From a virus, in the IMG/VR virus record IMGVR_UViG_3300031963_000297, positions 1 through 43,730 of that record: a stretch of DNA of 43,730 nt, one strand, 5' to 3'. The position numbers and the translations under genes were made by a program. The notes beneath the pieces were generated by a model that worked only from the letters and a program-made list of their open reading frames with translations, made no database searches and had not been told where the DNA came from. Positions 1 to 9,104 of this stretch are shown here, in pieces. How positions within the stretch are numbered: position 1 is the stretch's first letter; the number at the start of each line of letters is the position of its first letter.

Positions 1-650
1 TTTCTGTGAATCCAGAGACATTCGGCACTAGTGTTGCAGTTCAGATGGAGGCGACCCCTAATGCGAACGACCGATTTCTGGCCGTTGCTGGTGCATTTCC
101 TGCTACCGAAACAATTACTTTTAATATAAGAATTGACCGAACAAACGACTTTGCTTGTGCCGCTGGCGCTACTGGCAGGCCAACGCAAATAGCTAAAGTT
201 GGTACCGGGGTAATTGCAGATAACTGGGTTACTAAAGACTACGCTAGGCGGTTTAAAGATTTCTACGCCACTCCTACCAGTTTCTTCGCCGGCTCAGATG
301 TTAACGAAGAGCTATTTGTAAACAACATTGTTGATTTATTGCAACGAGGTACTATAGCGGATATTGAATATCTATATATGGCTATTAATGGACCTGGTCC
401 TGGTACTCAAAACGCATTAAGTGTTGGCAACAAATGGATTAACAGCCGAGGCATAGCTACCGCTGATATTGGTTTCTTGATGCCTACATTGTTAAACATA
501 GACATTGGGCCTCTTTCTTATCAGGGTTATGTAACCAATCTTCAGGTAAACCACACTTCGTTTACCCAGGAAATGATTCCTATTCGCAGTGATTTAACTA
601 TCTCCCTAAACCTGCTTGCTACAGTCGGTTTGTCTGGGACCACACAGTAA
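1..650 (+). CDS. Tail/baseplate protein, 5'-truncated by window edge
   Basis: The frame is open to the left edge, so the GTG at 6 is probably internal and the true start lies outside the window. The C-terminal part (IGPLSYQGYVTNLQV, then EMIPIRSDLTISLNL) has the pattern 'xxVxVxYtxFdxxxxPiRaxvxlxL' typical of contractile-tail tube or baseplate-initiator proteins encoded just before a LysM protein. It is followed after 8 nt by the LysM gene, the usual order in contractile tails. The tail/baseplate role is well supported by context; the exact subunit is not determined. Confidence 0.6.
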   Translation, partial: SVNPETFGTSVAVQMEATPNANDRFLAVAGAFPATETITFNIRIDRTNDFACAAGATGRPTQIAKVGTGVIADNWVTKDYARRFKDFYATPTSFFAGSDVNEELFVNNIVDLLQRGTIADIEYLYMAINGPGPGTQNALSVGNKWINSRGIATADIGFLMPTLLNIDIGPLSYQGYVTNLQVNHTSFTQEMIPIRSDLTISLNLLATVGLSGTTQ

Positions 651-658
651 GGACTAAT

Positions 659-940
659 ATGGCTATCTATTTAGGCTCTAGGTACGAGAACTCTACTGTA
701 GATTTTCTTGCATACCGTTCCCCTGAAACCGCAGCTCCTGTTGTGTTTTACCAATTTCCTGATATCGGGCGGATTACCTATTCAGAATACTCCTGGCAAG
801 AGGGTGACCGCATGGACCAGGTAGCTGCTAAATTCTATAGGTACCCGGAGCTGTGGTGGCTTGTTGCACAGGCTAATCCTCAAATTGATGACCACAATAA
901 AATACCAGCCGGAACTGTGTTAAGGATTCCAGTTGTTTAA
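659..940 (+). CDS. LysM-domain baseplate protein (gp53-like)
   Basis: 93 aa. The C-terminal half is a LysM-type module: GDRMDQVAAKFYRYPELWWL, then ANPQ and IPAGTVLRIP, as in small LysM baseplate/tail-assembly proteins such as T4 gp53-like and phage gpX-like proteins. These proteins lock the tube initiator to the baseplate and are virion components rather than free cell-wall hydrolases. The ATG at 659 is preceded by AAGGA at 649-653. It overlaps the downstream hub gene by 8 nt, which suggests translational coupling. Confidence 0.85.
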   Translation: MAIYLGSRYENSTVDFLAYRSPETAAPVVFYQFPDIGRITYSEYSWQEGDRMDQVAAKFYRYPELWWLVAQANPQIDDHNKIPAGTVLRIPVV

Positions 941-2246
941 TTATGTTTCTGTAGAGCTTCCTGCTAGCACGCTGCAATTTAAGCGCGTGTTTAAAGTTAC
1001 CTACCGTCAGCATAACTACGAGCACGACTACGCTAGGGTTTATTTTAGGGACTGGAACGCTGCCCTCAACAAGTCTAGGCCAGGCAGCCCAATTATTATT
1101 AAACTAAAAAATAAAGAGTTTTTTGGCTATGTCCATGACGTTAGAGGACACCAGGACTCAAACTCTAACTTTACCGAGGTCGGTATTATTGGGGCATCCT
1201 ACGTTATGCGCCAGGGTAGCCAAGAGGTTTACAAGAACGTTACCGCAGACCAGGTCATCGTAAAAATAGCTAAGAAGTACGGGTTCTCGTACAAGGTGAC
1301 GCCGCACCCACGCGTTTACCCGCAGATTTCTCAGGCCGGTCTTACTGATTGGGAGCTTATGGTTAAGCTAGCCAAGCAGTGCGGGTACTTTTTGCGAGCA
1401 GAAAATACATCTATATATTTTCAGCCACTTACTCAGGACTTTGAAGAGTACATCTATGAAGCGCCAATCTTTGCTAAAAATGACGCGGGCTTTAAATCCT
1501 CTGTTCCGCTGTATTCATTTAAGCCGCTGATTGGCGAGACCCTAGCGCATAACGGGGCGGACAAGTCAGCAATATCTATTGCGGGTGTAGACCCTGAGAC
1601 AGGCAAATATTTTAAATATACAAAACAACGCCGCTCACTACCCACCAGGCGTAACTCACAGCCTGAGCTATTTGATAAGCACAGCACGGCTGTTGTTGCA
1701 AATAACTACAATACAGCCGTTCAAGAAGCCAAAAGTGCTGATGAGAAAAGTCGTTTTCCGTACTCTGCTGAGGCGGAGGTAATTGGCGATACTCGTCTTA
1801 AGCCAGGTCATCCGGTATACATTGCCGGTGTTGGAACTGAGTACTCTGGATACTGGACAGTGCTACGCGTAGAGCATTATGTTATCGAAGAGTCTTTAAA
1901 CGCTCAGAGGTTTACTACAAGGCTTCTACTAGGCACGGACTCTTTAGGAGAAACCGCTGACCCTAAGTATCCAATAACACCGCCATCTAGGGCTACTCGA
2001 CTAATATCTTCTAGGACAAGAAGCACTCGAGTAATACCACAAACTGTGTTGAGGTCTGCGGGTAACCAGTCAAAACCAAAAGGCGCTGTTTCTTTGGTAA
2101 GCAGGACTAACAGAGCAAACGTTGCTAGCAAGCACATACGTCAAAATACCTGGGTATCAGTTCAGGGCAACTTGAATAGCCGTCCACAAAAACCATCTAT
2201 GTCGCCCACAATTAGAGCTAAGGTGGCCCGAAATGTCGCACGATGA
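933..2246 (+). CDS. Baseplate hub protein (late control gene D / gp27-like)
   Basis: 437 aa. The N-terminal region resembles late-control-D hub proteins: an early beta-rich domain with FFGYVHDVRGHQDSNSN, then ADQVIVKIAKKYGFSYKV (a LysM-like segment around residue 110) and LTDWELMVKLAKQCGYFLR (residues ~137-155), the conserved 'sdwdFL.rLAee.Gy' signature. The C-terminus is basic and low complexity. The best start is TTG 933 with AAGGA at 922-926; the ATG at 943 is out of frame. It lies between LysM and spike genes, as expected for the trimeric hub that carries the spike. Confidence 0.8.
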   Translation: MFNYVSVELPASTLQFKRVFKVTYRQHNYEHDYARVYFRDWNAALNKSRPGSPIIIKLKNKEFFGYVHDVRGHQDSNSNFTEVGIIGASYVMRQGSQEVYKNVTADQVIVKIAKKYGFSYKVTPHPRVYPQISQAGLTDWELMVKLAKQCGYFLRAENTSIYFQPLTQDFEEYIYEAPIFAKNDAGFKSSVPLYSFKPLIGETLAHNGADKSAISIAGVDPETGKYFKYTKQRRSLPTRRNSQPELFDKHSTAVVANNYNTAVQEAKSADEKSRFPYSAEAEVIGDTRLKPGHPVYIAGVGTEYSGYWTVLRVEHYVIEESLNAQRFTTRLLLGTDSLGETADPKYPITPPSRATRLISSRTRSTRVIPQTVLRSAGNQSKPKGAVSLVSRTNRANVASKHIRQNTWVSVQGNLNSRPQKPSMSPTIRAKVARNVAR

Positions 2247-2916
2247 AAAGTACTTTGGGTTATATAGAGGAGTCGTTGTAGATAATAATGACCCTAAAAA
2301 TCTGGGCAGAGTAAAGATGATAGTCCCACAAGTTATGGGTGAACAAGTAACGGATTGGGCTTGGCCAGTTGGCGGGGCTATCAGTCAGGTAAGTTACCCT
2401 TACGGAACTTTTTACACAACCGCTGACCAAAGTATCGGAGTTAACACAGCTACGGTAATTAATACTAGCTGGGTTGAAGGCGATACTAATAAGACTTACC
2501 TGGATGGTGCTAAAATATACGTAGAAGAAACTGGAGATTACTTTGTACAGTTTTCTTCCATGCTTATTAAAACTAACTCTAGCTCTGGCACCGCAAACAT
2601 ATGGTTTAGGAAGAACGGCACAGACATACCGGATAGCAACACTAAGATTACTCTGGCAGGCAATGACGCTGAAGTTACAATGACCGTCAGTCTTATTTTG
2701 GACTTAGAAGCTGGAGATTATATACAGTTTGTTTCTTCAGCCAGCAGTACAAACACCTTTATCAGCTCTGATGCCGCAGGAGTTGGCCCCGCTACGCCGG
2801 GTATTATTGCTACCCTTAATTTGGTGGGTAAGTACAAACCCAGACCTTCTCAAGCTGTTTGGGCCTCGTTTGAAGGCGGAGACCCTAACTTCCCACTATG
2901 GATTGGAGCCTCATAA
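2233..2916 (+). CDS. Baseplate spike (gp5/VgrG-type OB fold) with inserted jelly-roll domain
   Basis: 227 aa. Residues 1-49 match the first OB-fold strands of gp5-type spikes (GLYRGVVVDNNDPKNLGRVK, then VTDWAWPVGG). Residues ~202-227 match the last strands (AVWASFEGGDPNFPLWIG). Between them, residues ~50-199 look like a C1q/TNF-type jelly roll, with IYVEETGDYFVQFS, then IWFRKNGTDIPDSN and LDLEAGDYIQF. So the OB domain is split by a domain known from phage receptor or fibre proteins. No lysozyme domain or long beta-helix is present. The start overlaps the hub gene by 14 nt. Confidence 0.8.
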   Translation: MSHDEKYFGLYRGVVVDNNDPKNLGRVKMIVPQVMGEQVTDWAWPVGGAISQVSYPYGTFYTTADQSIGVNTATVINTSWVEGDTNKTYLDGAKIYVEETGDYFVQFSSMLIKTNSSSGTANIWFRKNGTDIPDSNTKITLAGNDAEVTMTVSLILDLEAGDYIQFVSSASSTNTFISSDAAGVGPATPGIIATLNLVGKYKPRPSQAVWASFEGGDPNFPLWIGAS

Positions 2917-3317
2917 TGTCAGTTATCGCTATGCCTTTTAGGTTTAACTCACTAGGCCGTATAGAAGCTACTACAGACGCCAGGATTGTCTGGAAGAACC
3001 GCATAGTTATGCTGCTTGCTACTAAGTTTGGCGAGCGAGTTATGCGCCCTGACTTTGGCAGCGACTTGCACACAACCGTATTTGAGAACGAAGAAACGGC
3101 CATGGAAATAGCCCAGCGCAGCATCACTATCGCCTTTAATCAGTGGCTCGGTGACCTACAATTGTTAGAGATTAACCCTACATACGACGACTATTCGGGC
3201 ATCATGGAGTTTGAAATCAGGTACTCACTTCCGTCTGGAGAGCAGGATAGCGTCTCCCTAAACACGGCCCTGTTCAATAGAACCGGCGACTTACTACAGG
3301 AGATAGCACGTGGATAA
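2916..3317 (+). CDS. Baseplate wedge protein, gp25/GpW-like
   Basis: 133 aa. It shows the gp25-like pattern IVMLLATKFGERVMRPDFGSD, then the helix EIAQRSITIAFNQW. This fold (T4 gp25, P2 gpW) links sheath and baseplate wedge. ATG 2916 is preferred because it overlaps the spike stop codon (TAATG) and has GGAG at 2905-2908; an in-frame ATG at 2898 would lie upstream of that ribosome binding site. Confidence 0.85.
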   Translation: MSVIAMPFRFNSLGRIEATTDARIVWKNRIVMLLATKFGERVMRPDFGSDLHTTVFENEETAMEIAQRSITIAFNQWLGDLQLLEINPTYDDYSGIMEFEIRYSLPSGEQDSVSLNTALFNRTGDLLQEIARG

Positions 3318-5019
3318 TAACATTAATTATATCCCACAGGTAGATTACACCTCTAGGGACTACATAGCAATTAGGGACGACCTAACTAATCTTATTAATC
3401 AGTTTGCCCCTAACTGGACTAGCCGTGACCCGTCTGACCTAGGCATGGTCATGATTGAGTTGTTCTCATACCTTGGCGATTTGATGAACTTCTACACTGA
3501 CCGAGCTGCAAACGAAGGTTTTATTGCAACTGCGAGCCAAAGGGACAGCCTTCTTCAACTTGCTCGTATGCTTGGCTACGTTCCAACAGCAATCTCAGCT
3601 GCATCCGTAACGCTGACCTTTAGCAACTCAACCGCCTCTAGCGTAGTAGTTCCAGCTAAGACTCAGGTAGCAACCACCTCGGTAGTAAACGGCCTTAACA
3701 CGCAAATCATTTTTGAGACAGACTCGGCAGTTACGGTACCCGCTAAAGTGGGCGCTACTAACGGAAGCGCTACGGTTTTGGCTAGCGAAGGCGTGACTAT
3801 CTCCAGTGAAGTGCTTGGCACATCTAATGGTGCTCCTAGCCAGGCCTTCCGACTATCAGAGCCTGACGTAATTAACTCTAGCGTTTCAGTATTAATTAAC
3901 GGAGTTAACTATTCGTACAGCTCGTCTTTGCTGAACAACAACTCTTACGACTCTGTTTTCTCTTTGAATACTGACGCTGAGGGATACACGTATGTTGTAT
4001 TTGGAGACGGAATCGGTGGCCGAGTTCCCCCTACGGCATCCACAATTTACGCAACATACAGGGTTGGAAATGGAACTCTCGGTAATGTTCCAGCGTTTAC
4101 TCTCGACAACATGCTGACCAACATCACCGCAGGAATTACGGTGAGCAATAATGAAGGAGCAATTGGTGGAGCGGATGAGGAGTCCTCTGACTCTATTCGA
4201 CTAAACGCCCCAAGAGCTTTGAAGGCTTTGACTAGGGCTGTGTCTCTAAAAGACTACTCCTACCTCGCGCTTCAAGTACCGGGCGTTGCCAAGGCTAACG
4301 CTAGTTCATCTGTCTACACAAACGTGATTCTATATGTTGCGCCATTTGGAGACCTTGGAGTAGTTCTATCTGGCGGTGTGTACGTACCAACCGCTGCGTT
4401 TAATGCGCTAGCGACTAACGTAGCTGCTTACTTCTTAGATAAAACTCCTCCAAACACTACGCTTACTATTCTTCCGCCTACGTATGTAGAAATTGACATT
4501 GACATGACTGTCCGTGTATTACCGCAATACCAGCAGGCTGCTACCACAACCAGTGCACTGGCATCTATTAGAGAGTTAGTTTCTCAAGATAACTCATTCT
4601 TCTCTGAGATAATTCCGGTGCAGTATATCCTGAACGCGGTAAGCTCTGTTCCTGGTGTGGACTATGCAACCGTAGAGCTATTGAGACGAACAACTGCTGC
4701 TCAAACATTTTCTGTAAACAACTACAGTAGAAGCACAAACGTAGTAACCATTACTACTAGCGCAACCCACAACATTACAGTCGGTCAAACAATTGTTGTT
4801 GCAGAAGTATCGTCCGCCGCTAATGGTACGTGGGTAGTTACAGCTGTTACTGGAACTACTATCGCATACGCAACTTTGACCAGCGGAACAATTACTTCTA
4901 CTGCTGTATCCCCAGTAGGGTCTGTTAAGGCTCAGGTAGTTGAAACAATCACATGTGCCGTAAACGAAATTCCGTCAGAAGGCACGTTTAACCTAACCGC
5001 TATCGGCGGAATTCAGTAA
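3310..5019 (+). CDS. Baseplate J-like wedge protein with C-terminal inserted domain
   Basis: 569 aa. This is a baseplate J / T4 gp6-gp47-like wedge protein. The N-terminus has YIPQVDYTSRDYIAIRDDL, then IELFSYLGDLMNFYTDRAANEGF and the RDSLLQLARMLGY signature. The core has RLNAPRALKALTRAVSLKDY followed by VPGVAKA. An extra beta-rich segment at residues ~463-537 (SVNNYSRSTNVVTITTS to SVKAQV) interrupts the C-terminal part and resembles an Ig-like adhesive module. Start is GTG 3310 with AGGAG just upstream, overlapping the gp25-like gene. Confidence 0.88.
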   Translation: MDNNINYIPQVDYTSRDYIAIRDDLTNLINQFAPNWTSRDPSDLGMVMIELFSYLGDLMNFYTDRAANEGFIATASQRDSLLQLARMLGYVPTAISAASVTLTFSNSTASSVVVPAKTQVATTSVVNGLNTQIIFETDSAVTVPAKVGATNGSATVLASEGVTISSEVLGTSNGAPSQAFRLSEPDVINSSVSVLINGVNYSYSSSLLNNNSYDSVFSLNTDAEGYTYVVFGDGIGGRVPPTASTIYATYRVGNGTLGNVPAFTLDNMLTNITAGITVSNNEGAIGGADEESSDSIRLNAPRALKALTRAVSLKDYSYLALQVPGVAKANASSSVYTNVILYVAPFGDLGVVLSGGVYVPTAAFNALATNVAAYFLDKTPPNTTLTILPPTYVEIDIDMTVRVLPQYQQAATTTSALASIRELVSQDNSFFSEIIPVQYILNAVSSVPGVDYATVELLRRTTAAQTFSVNNYSRSTNVVTITTSATHNITVGQTIVVAEVSSAANGTWVVTAVTGTTIAYATLTSGTITSTAVSPVGSVKAQVVETITCAVNEIPSEGTFNLTAIGGIQ

Positions 5020-5027
5020 GGAGAATC

Positions 5028-5495
5028 ATGGCATCTTATCCAGGAAACCTACACACGTTTACTACTAAGGTAGATAACACGGACCTAGTTCTTGCTGCGC
5101 ACGTGAACGTGTTGCAAGACGAAGTTGTTGCTGTTCAGACTGCTGTAGGCACCAACCCAGCAACTGGAACTAACACCTACACTAGCTCTGGGTTCACTGT
5201 AGGAACTAGCCACCTGACCCTAGCCGCTAGGCTTACAAACCTAGAGGTTGGAATTATCGGCGACTCTCACAACCAGTACGTTAAAGTTGCGGGAGGAAGC
5301 TTGATTACTGCAGCTACCTCTTCGACCAAAGGCGTTATTATCAAAGGCGCGTCTAGCCAGTCTGCAAACCTTCTAGAGGTTCAGAATAGTAGCGGAACTG
5401 TAATCGCATCTATTAGTGCATCTGGAGAGCTAACAGACACCAAGCTAACCCCAGACCTAGACAACCTGTACGTAACTACATACGTATTCGGATAG
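5028..5495 (+). CDS. Small tail-fibre-like protein
   Basis: 155 aa, rich in Thr, Ser, Ala and Gly. The N-terminus (LHTFTTKVDNTDLVLAAHVN, then LQDEVVAVQTAVG) is a short coiled-coil-like segment seen at the start of phage fibre and minor tail proteins. The end (LLEVQNSSGTVIASISASGE) is a short beta repeat like those of trimeric fibre shafts. It sits between baseplate J and the gpI-like protein. A fibre or fibre-attachment role is inferred; no receptor-binding head is visible. Confidence 0.6.
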   Translation: MASYPGNLHTFTTKVDNTDLVLAAHVNVLQDEVVAVQTAVGTNPATGTNTYTSSGFTVGTSHLTLAARLTNLEVGIIGDSHNQYVKVAGGSLITAATSSTKGVIIKGASSQSANLLEVQNSSGTVIASISASGELTDTKLTPDLDNLYVTTYVFG

Positions 5496-5503
5496 GACTT
5501 TAA

Positions 5504-7513
5504 ATGGCTGTATACGGTAGTAATTTTTATGGGCTCTTTACATACGGCGCTGAGCCTCTTGTAGAGTTTGACGCTACCCCGTTCATTGTACGGCCACACT
5601 ACTACAACACCATTTCTATTAGATGGACAAAGCCATCTGGAGACTGGACTAATTTGCTTCTGGTAAGAAACACGTTTGGTTTTCCGGTTACCCCGGATGA
5701 TGGGGACATACTGCTGTCGGTTACAAATGCTGAACACGACTCCCTGGACCTGCCTTATATTGATTCAGGCGCGTCTATTGCAAACGAGAACTTTCTACTA
5801 GGTTCTGACTTTGTATACTACTACTCGCTTTTTGTAAAGAGAACTATCGACGGCAAATGGGTAAAGGCTGGCAATAACCTAACTACCTCTGTGGGTGATG
5901 GCGGTACCGGTGCCTTAATGTACGACTACACCCCACTCCCATACCGCGCGATTAATACTGACGACCTCCTGTCATTAGACGCTAAGAAGAATCTAGACCT
6001 TGCTAACTTTTTAAATGTATTTGGGTTTGAGTATGACTACTTTAAGTCTTTAGCCACTAACGTTAAAGACAGATACAACGTCTCTAAGTTGCACGGCCGC
6101 CTTGTTCCATTAATGATGGACCAGCTTGGGTTTGTCTACGAGCCTGAAATGGGTATCGAACAAGGCCGCAGACTTCTAGAGAACGCTGCTGCTATCTACC
6201 TAACTAAGGGCTCATCTTACGGAATACGAGCATTTGTAAAGTCATTCTCAGGCTACTCAACAACGATAGCTGCAATGAAAAACTTGTTCCTTACAATCGA
6301 GGACTCTTCTTTTGAGAACGCTAAGGGCTCGTGGTCTGTAGTATCTAACGGAACAATAACTAACATAAGCGGAGCTGGAGAGTCTCCTGCGGTTCCTCCG
6401 TACATTGAGTCGACATCTCCAGCCCTGTTCCCGAACTCACAGCTTGGAATACTGAAGGTCGTTGCGGCCTCTACTGCAAACTCAGTGCTAGCGTGTGGAG
6501 CTGCAAATCCAATTAACCAGGGTATCCCAGTAGTAGCCGGACAAGCGTACACATTTAGCATCTACACCAGGACTAGCCTGTCTGGAACAGCCCGCTCTGT
6601 TTCTTTAAAGATTGACTGGTACAAGTCTGACGGAACGTTTATTAGCAGCTCATCTTCTAGCTCTGCTACAAACAACGAAAGCAGTTGGACTCGTGTATCA
6701 ACTGCTAACAGGACCGCTCCCTCCGGTGCGGCTTTTGCTGTACCAGTAGTTACTATTGCCGCTACTGCAGCAGATATTCACTACCTAGATGCGGGTCAGT
6801 TTGAGCAAGCTTCCTCAGCGTCAGACTACGTAGACGCTAGAAGAATTGACCTATACCTAGCCGCTATGCGTGTCAACTTGGCTAAGAACCCGACATTTGC
6901 GTCGGCTACAACTAACTGGTCTGTAGTGTCTTCATCAGCAAACTCTGTAAGTACCGCGGCAGCTTACTCTGGAACGGGGTCACTACTGCTAACCTCCAAC
7001 GGAGGGGCAAAGTTTGGTTGTAATCAATCTTCAGTTCCTGTTACAGCTGGCTCAGCATACACGTGGTCAATGTATGTAAAAGACGTAAACAGCGCCGTTA
7101 GTTACAAGGCAGGGATAAGTTGGTATGACGGCTCTTCTACGCTTATCAGCACATCAAGCGGAACTACAACTGCAGTTAGTTCGTCAGGGTGGACTAGGGT
7201 TTATGTGACTGGAGTAGCGCCTGCTAACGCAGCCACTGCAACTATCTCAATTGAATCTTATTCTGCTGCTGCGTCTGGTACTCAAGCCTACTTTGATGGG
7301 GCTTTGTTTGAGCAAACAGACTCACTAAACCAGTACTTCGATGGTGACGCTGGATACTACGAAACTACCGACCTTTTGTGGGAAGACAACGACGACACAA
7401 ACGGCAAAAGCTACTACTACAAAAACAGGCTTTACGTTACCAAACGATTGATTACCGCCCTGCCAGAGTACATGCAACTCGGGTCTACTTGGGCACTTTT
7501 CATTGGAAGTTGA
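5504..7513 (+). CDS. P2 gpI-like baseplate/tail protein with two CBM-like jelly rolls
   Basis: 669 aa. Residues ~20-130 look like an Fn3-type beta domain. Residues ~145-255 (YRAINTDDLLSLDAKKNLDL, FLNVFGFEYDYFKSLA, then AAAIYLTKGSSYGIRAFVK) match the tail protein I / T4 gp7-like region that joins fibres to the wedge. Two repeats follow at residues ~260-440 and ~457-620. Each starts with an 'N/D-x-x-F-E/A-...W' strand and ends 'AYFDGALFEQ'-like, as in CBM4/9-type carbohydrate-binding jelly rolls. The pair probably binds surface glycans and is the likely host-recognition part of this locus. Confidence 0.75.
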   Translation: MAVYGSNFYGLFTYGAEPLVEFDATPFIVRPHYYNTISIRWTKPSGDWTNLLLVRNTFGFPVTPDDGDILLSVTNAEHDSLDLPYIDSGASIANENFLLGSDFVYYYSLFVKRTIDGKWVKAGNNLTTSVGDGGTGALMYDYTPLPYRAINTDDLLSLDAKKNLDLANFLNVFGFEYDYFKSLATNVKDRYNVSKLHGRLVPLMMDQLGFVYEPEMGIEQGRRLLENAAAIYLTKGSSYGIRAFVKSFSGYSTTIAAMKNLFLTIEDSSFENAKGSWSVVSNGTITNISGAGESPAVPPYIESTSPALFPNSQLGILKVVAASTANSVLACGAANPINQGIPVVAGQAYTFSIYTRTSLSGTARSVSLKIDWYKSDGTFISSSSSSSATNNESSWTRVSTANRTAPSGAAFAVPVVTIAATAADIHYLDAGQFEQASSASDYVDARRIDLYLAAMRVNLAKNPTFASATTNWSVVSSSANSVSTAAAYSGTGSLLLTSNGGAKFGCNQSSVPVTAGSAYTWSMYVKDVNSAVSYKAGISWYDGSSTLISTSSGTTTAVSSSGWTRVYVTGVAPANAATATISIESYSAAASGTQAYFDGALFEQTDSLNQYFDGDAGYYETTDLLWEDNDDTNGKSYYYKNRLYVTKRLITALPEYMQLGSTWALFIGS

Positions 7514-7563
7514 CAAGCCCATAACTTCGTCATAACATGATATCTCCGTCAAAGGAGGAAACC

Positions 7564-8250
7564 ATGAGACGAGTAACCATCGCGGTTATTGGAAACGCAA
7601 AATCAACCAGGGCTAACGTAGAGGCCCTAATTACAGACATGGCTGATGCCATGGATTCGGTAGCACTGGCTACTGTTTACAAAGACAAGCAGTCAGACGG
7701 CCAAATATGGGCAGAACAACTTGCTCAAGACAAAAGTATCCCGTGGGTAGCGTACGACAAGAATGACTACAAAACCCTACTTAAAGAGCACAAGGATAAT
7801 GAGATTAAGTTCTTTATCCTGTGGGATGACGAGGACCCGGAGTGCCAACTGGCAGCGTCCGTGGCGCAGGAAAACTCAATTATTGCATACGACCTGACTA
7901 ACGGTCTGATGCAAATTCCGTTCTCTTCTAGCACGATACAGAAGCCGGCTGTAACAGAAATTCCGGAGATAGAAACTCAGGTTAGTTCTGAGCCTGTTGA
8001 GCCGCAGTTATCTCAAGGGTCTGGCAGTCGAAGAGTCGTACTAGACGTAGGAGAGGCTGTGGCCACTCTGATAGAGGGCGCTCTAGCAAGCGATGACGCG
8101 GAAGAAGAGCCAGAAGAAGAAGACCTTGATGAGTCTGAGGAAGACGAAACTTGGGACTTAGGTGAGCTTTTAGAAAATGCTATAGAAGAAGCAGCTCGGC
8201 ATTTTGCTCGCTCATTTGCTGATGAATTCAAAAAAATAATCGGCAAATAA
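7564..8250 (+). CDS. Unknown protein, Rossmann-like N-terminus and acidic tail
   Basis: 228 aa, first gene of the replication operon. The N-terminal ~110 residues alternate hydrophobic strands and helices (RRVTIAVIGNAKSTRANVEA, KFFILWDD), suggesting a Rossmann-type or SLOG-like nucleotide-binding fold. A linker follows, then a strongly acidic run (~residues 175-205) and a C-terminal amphipathic helix. ATG 7564 is chosen over 7537 because AAAGGAGG lies right before it. No confident family; the acidic tail may bind a basic partner or mimic DNA. Confidence 0.5.
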   Translation: MRRVTIAVIGNAKSTRANVEALITDMADAMDSVALATVYKDKQSDGQIWAEQLAQDKSIPWVAYDKNDYKTLLKEHKDNEIKFFILWDDEDPECQLAASVAQENSIIAYDLTNGLMQIPFSSSTIQKPAVTEIPEIETQVSSEPVEPQLSQGSGSRRVVLDVGEAVATLIEGALASDDAEEEPEEEDLDESEEDETWDLGELLENAIEEAARHFARSFADEFKKIIGK

Positions 8251-9104
8251 TGAGCCCTAACATAAGTGACCAGGCTAAGGCTTGGTTGGATTTCTTCTAC
8301 CTGCACCCAGAGGTGCGGATTAATTACCATGCTCTGATGAAGTACGGCCCAGTTAGCCGTAGAAAAAGCATGGACATCATCCGTGAACTTAAGGCCGCAA
8401 AACTAATTCATGCTAAGCGCTCACGCCACATCGGAACTAATTTAGAACTTACCGTAGCGGTAAGCTCCGTTACATCCGTTACAGCAGTACAGCCAATAAG
8501 CAGTATTTCCAATAGCAGTATTGCTAGTACTAGCAGTTATGCTACAAATAAATTCTTCGACGAGGTCGAAGAGGAAGGCGACAAAGTGGGTTACGACTTT
8601 TTTGAAAGCACATCTACTGGCGATGATGAGATTATCCGCGAGCGCGAAAAGCACATGGCGGTTAAGAAGGCCGAGTATGCTGAGGCTCAAGAAAAGAAGG
8701 CTCAGCAGCGTAAAGACATACACCGGTCAAAGCTGGACCCAATTAGTTGGACTTGCAAGGACGTGGCCTACGAGTTTGCAGACCGCATGGCAAACATTTG
8801 GAGCATCAAGCCATTTAGCGTAACTCAGTCCAGGTTTGTGCAGGCGTTGGCCGGATTCCGCAAGCAGCACGACACAAACGGGGCGCTGGAGCTAGAAATC
8901 ATTAACATGTTTTTCTCTGGTCTTCAGGCTGAAAAGTACACTGATGGCAACCACTTGTGGCGGGCATTTATGTACAAGGCCCCGCTGCTTTTGCAATCTG
9001 CGAAAGAACGTGTAGTATCTGCAGAAGATGTGCAGACCGCTATTGTCGATGACCAGCAGGTTAGCAAGAAGAAACTAGCCCTTTTGGAGGACGAAGATGT
9101 ATAA
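8250..9104 (+). CDS. Winged-helix replication initiator-like protein
   Basis: 284 aa. Residues ~1-60 look like a winged helix: WLDFFYLHPEVRINYHALMK, then SRRKSMDIIRELKAAKLIHA with a KRSRH wing. A Ser/Thr-rich linker (~75-105) and a charged coiled-coil stretch (~115-155) follow. The C-terminal helical domain (CKDVAYEFADRMANIWSIKP) resembles phage replisome-organiser C-termini that contact the loader. It directly precedes a DnaC-like loader, the lambda O/P-like order. The start overlaps the previous stop (TAATG). The initiator role is inferred. Confidence 0.55.
   Translation: MSPNISDQAKAWLDFFYLHPEVRINYHALMKYGPVSRRKSMDIIRELKAAKLIHAKRSRHIGTNLELTVAVSSVTSVTAVQPISSISNSSIASTSSYATNKFFDEVEEEGDKVGYDFFESTSTGDDEIIREREKHMAVKKAEYAEAQEKKAQQRKDIHRSKLDPISWTCKDVAYEFADRMANIWSIKPFSVTQSRFVQALAGFRKQHDTNGALELEIINMFFSGLQAEKYTDGNHLWRAFMYKAPLLLQSAKERVVSAEDVQTAIVDDQQVSKKKLALLEDEDV

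Noticed and set aside
7537-7563. Upstream ATG for the 7564 gene
   Set aside because: The strong AAAGGAGG lies between the two ATGs and serves 7564.
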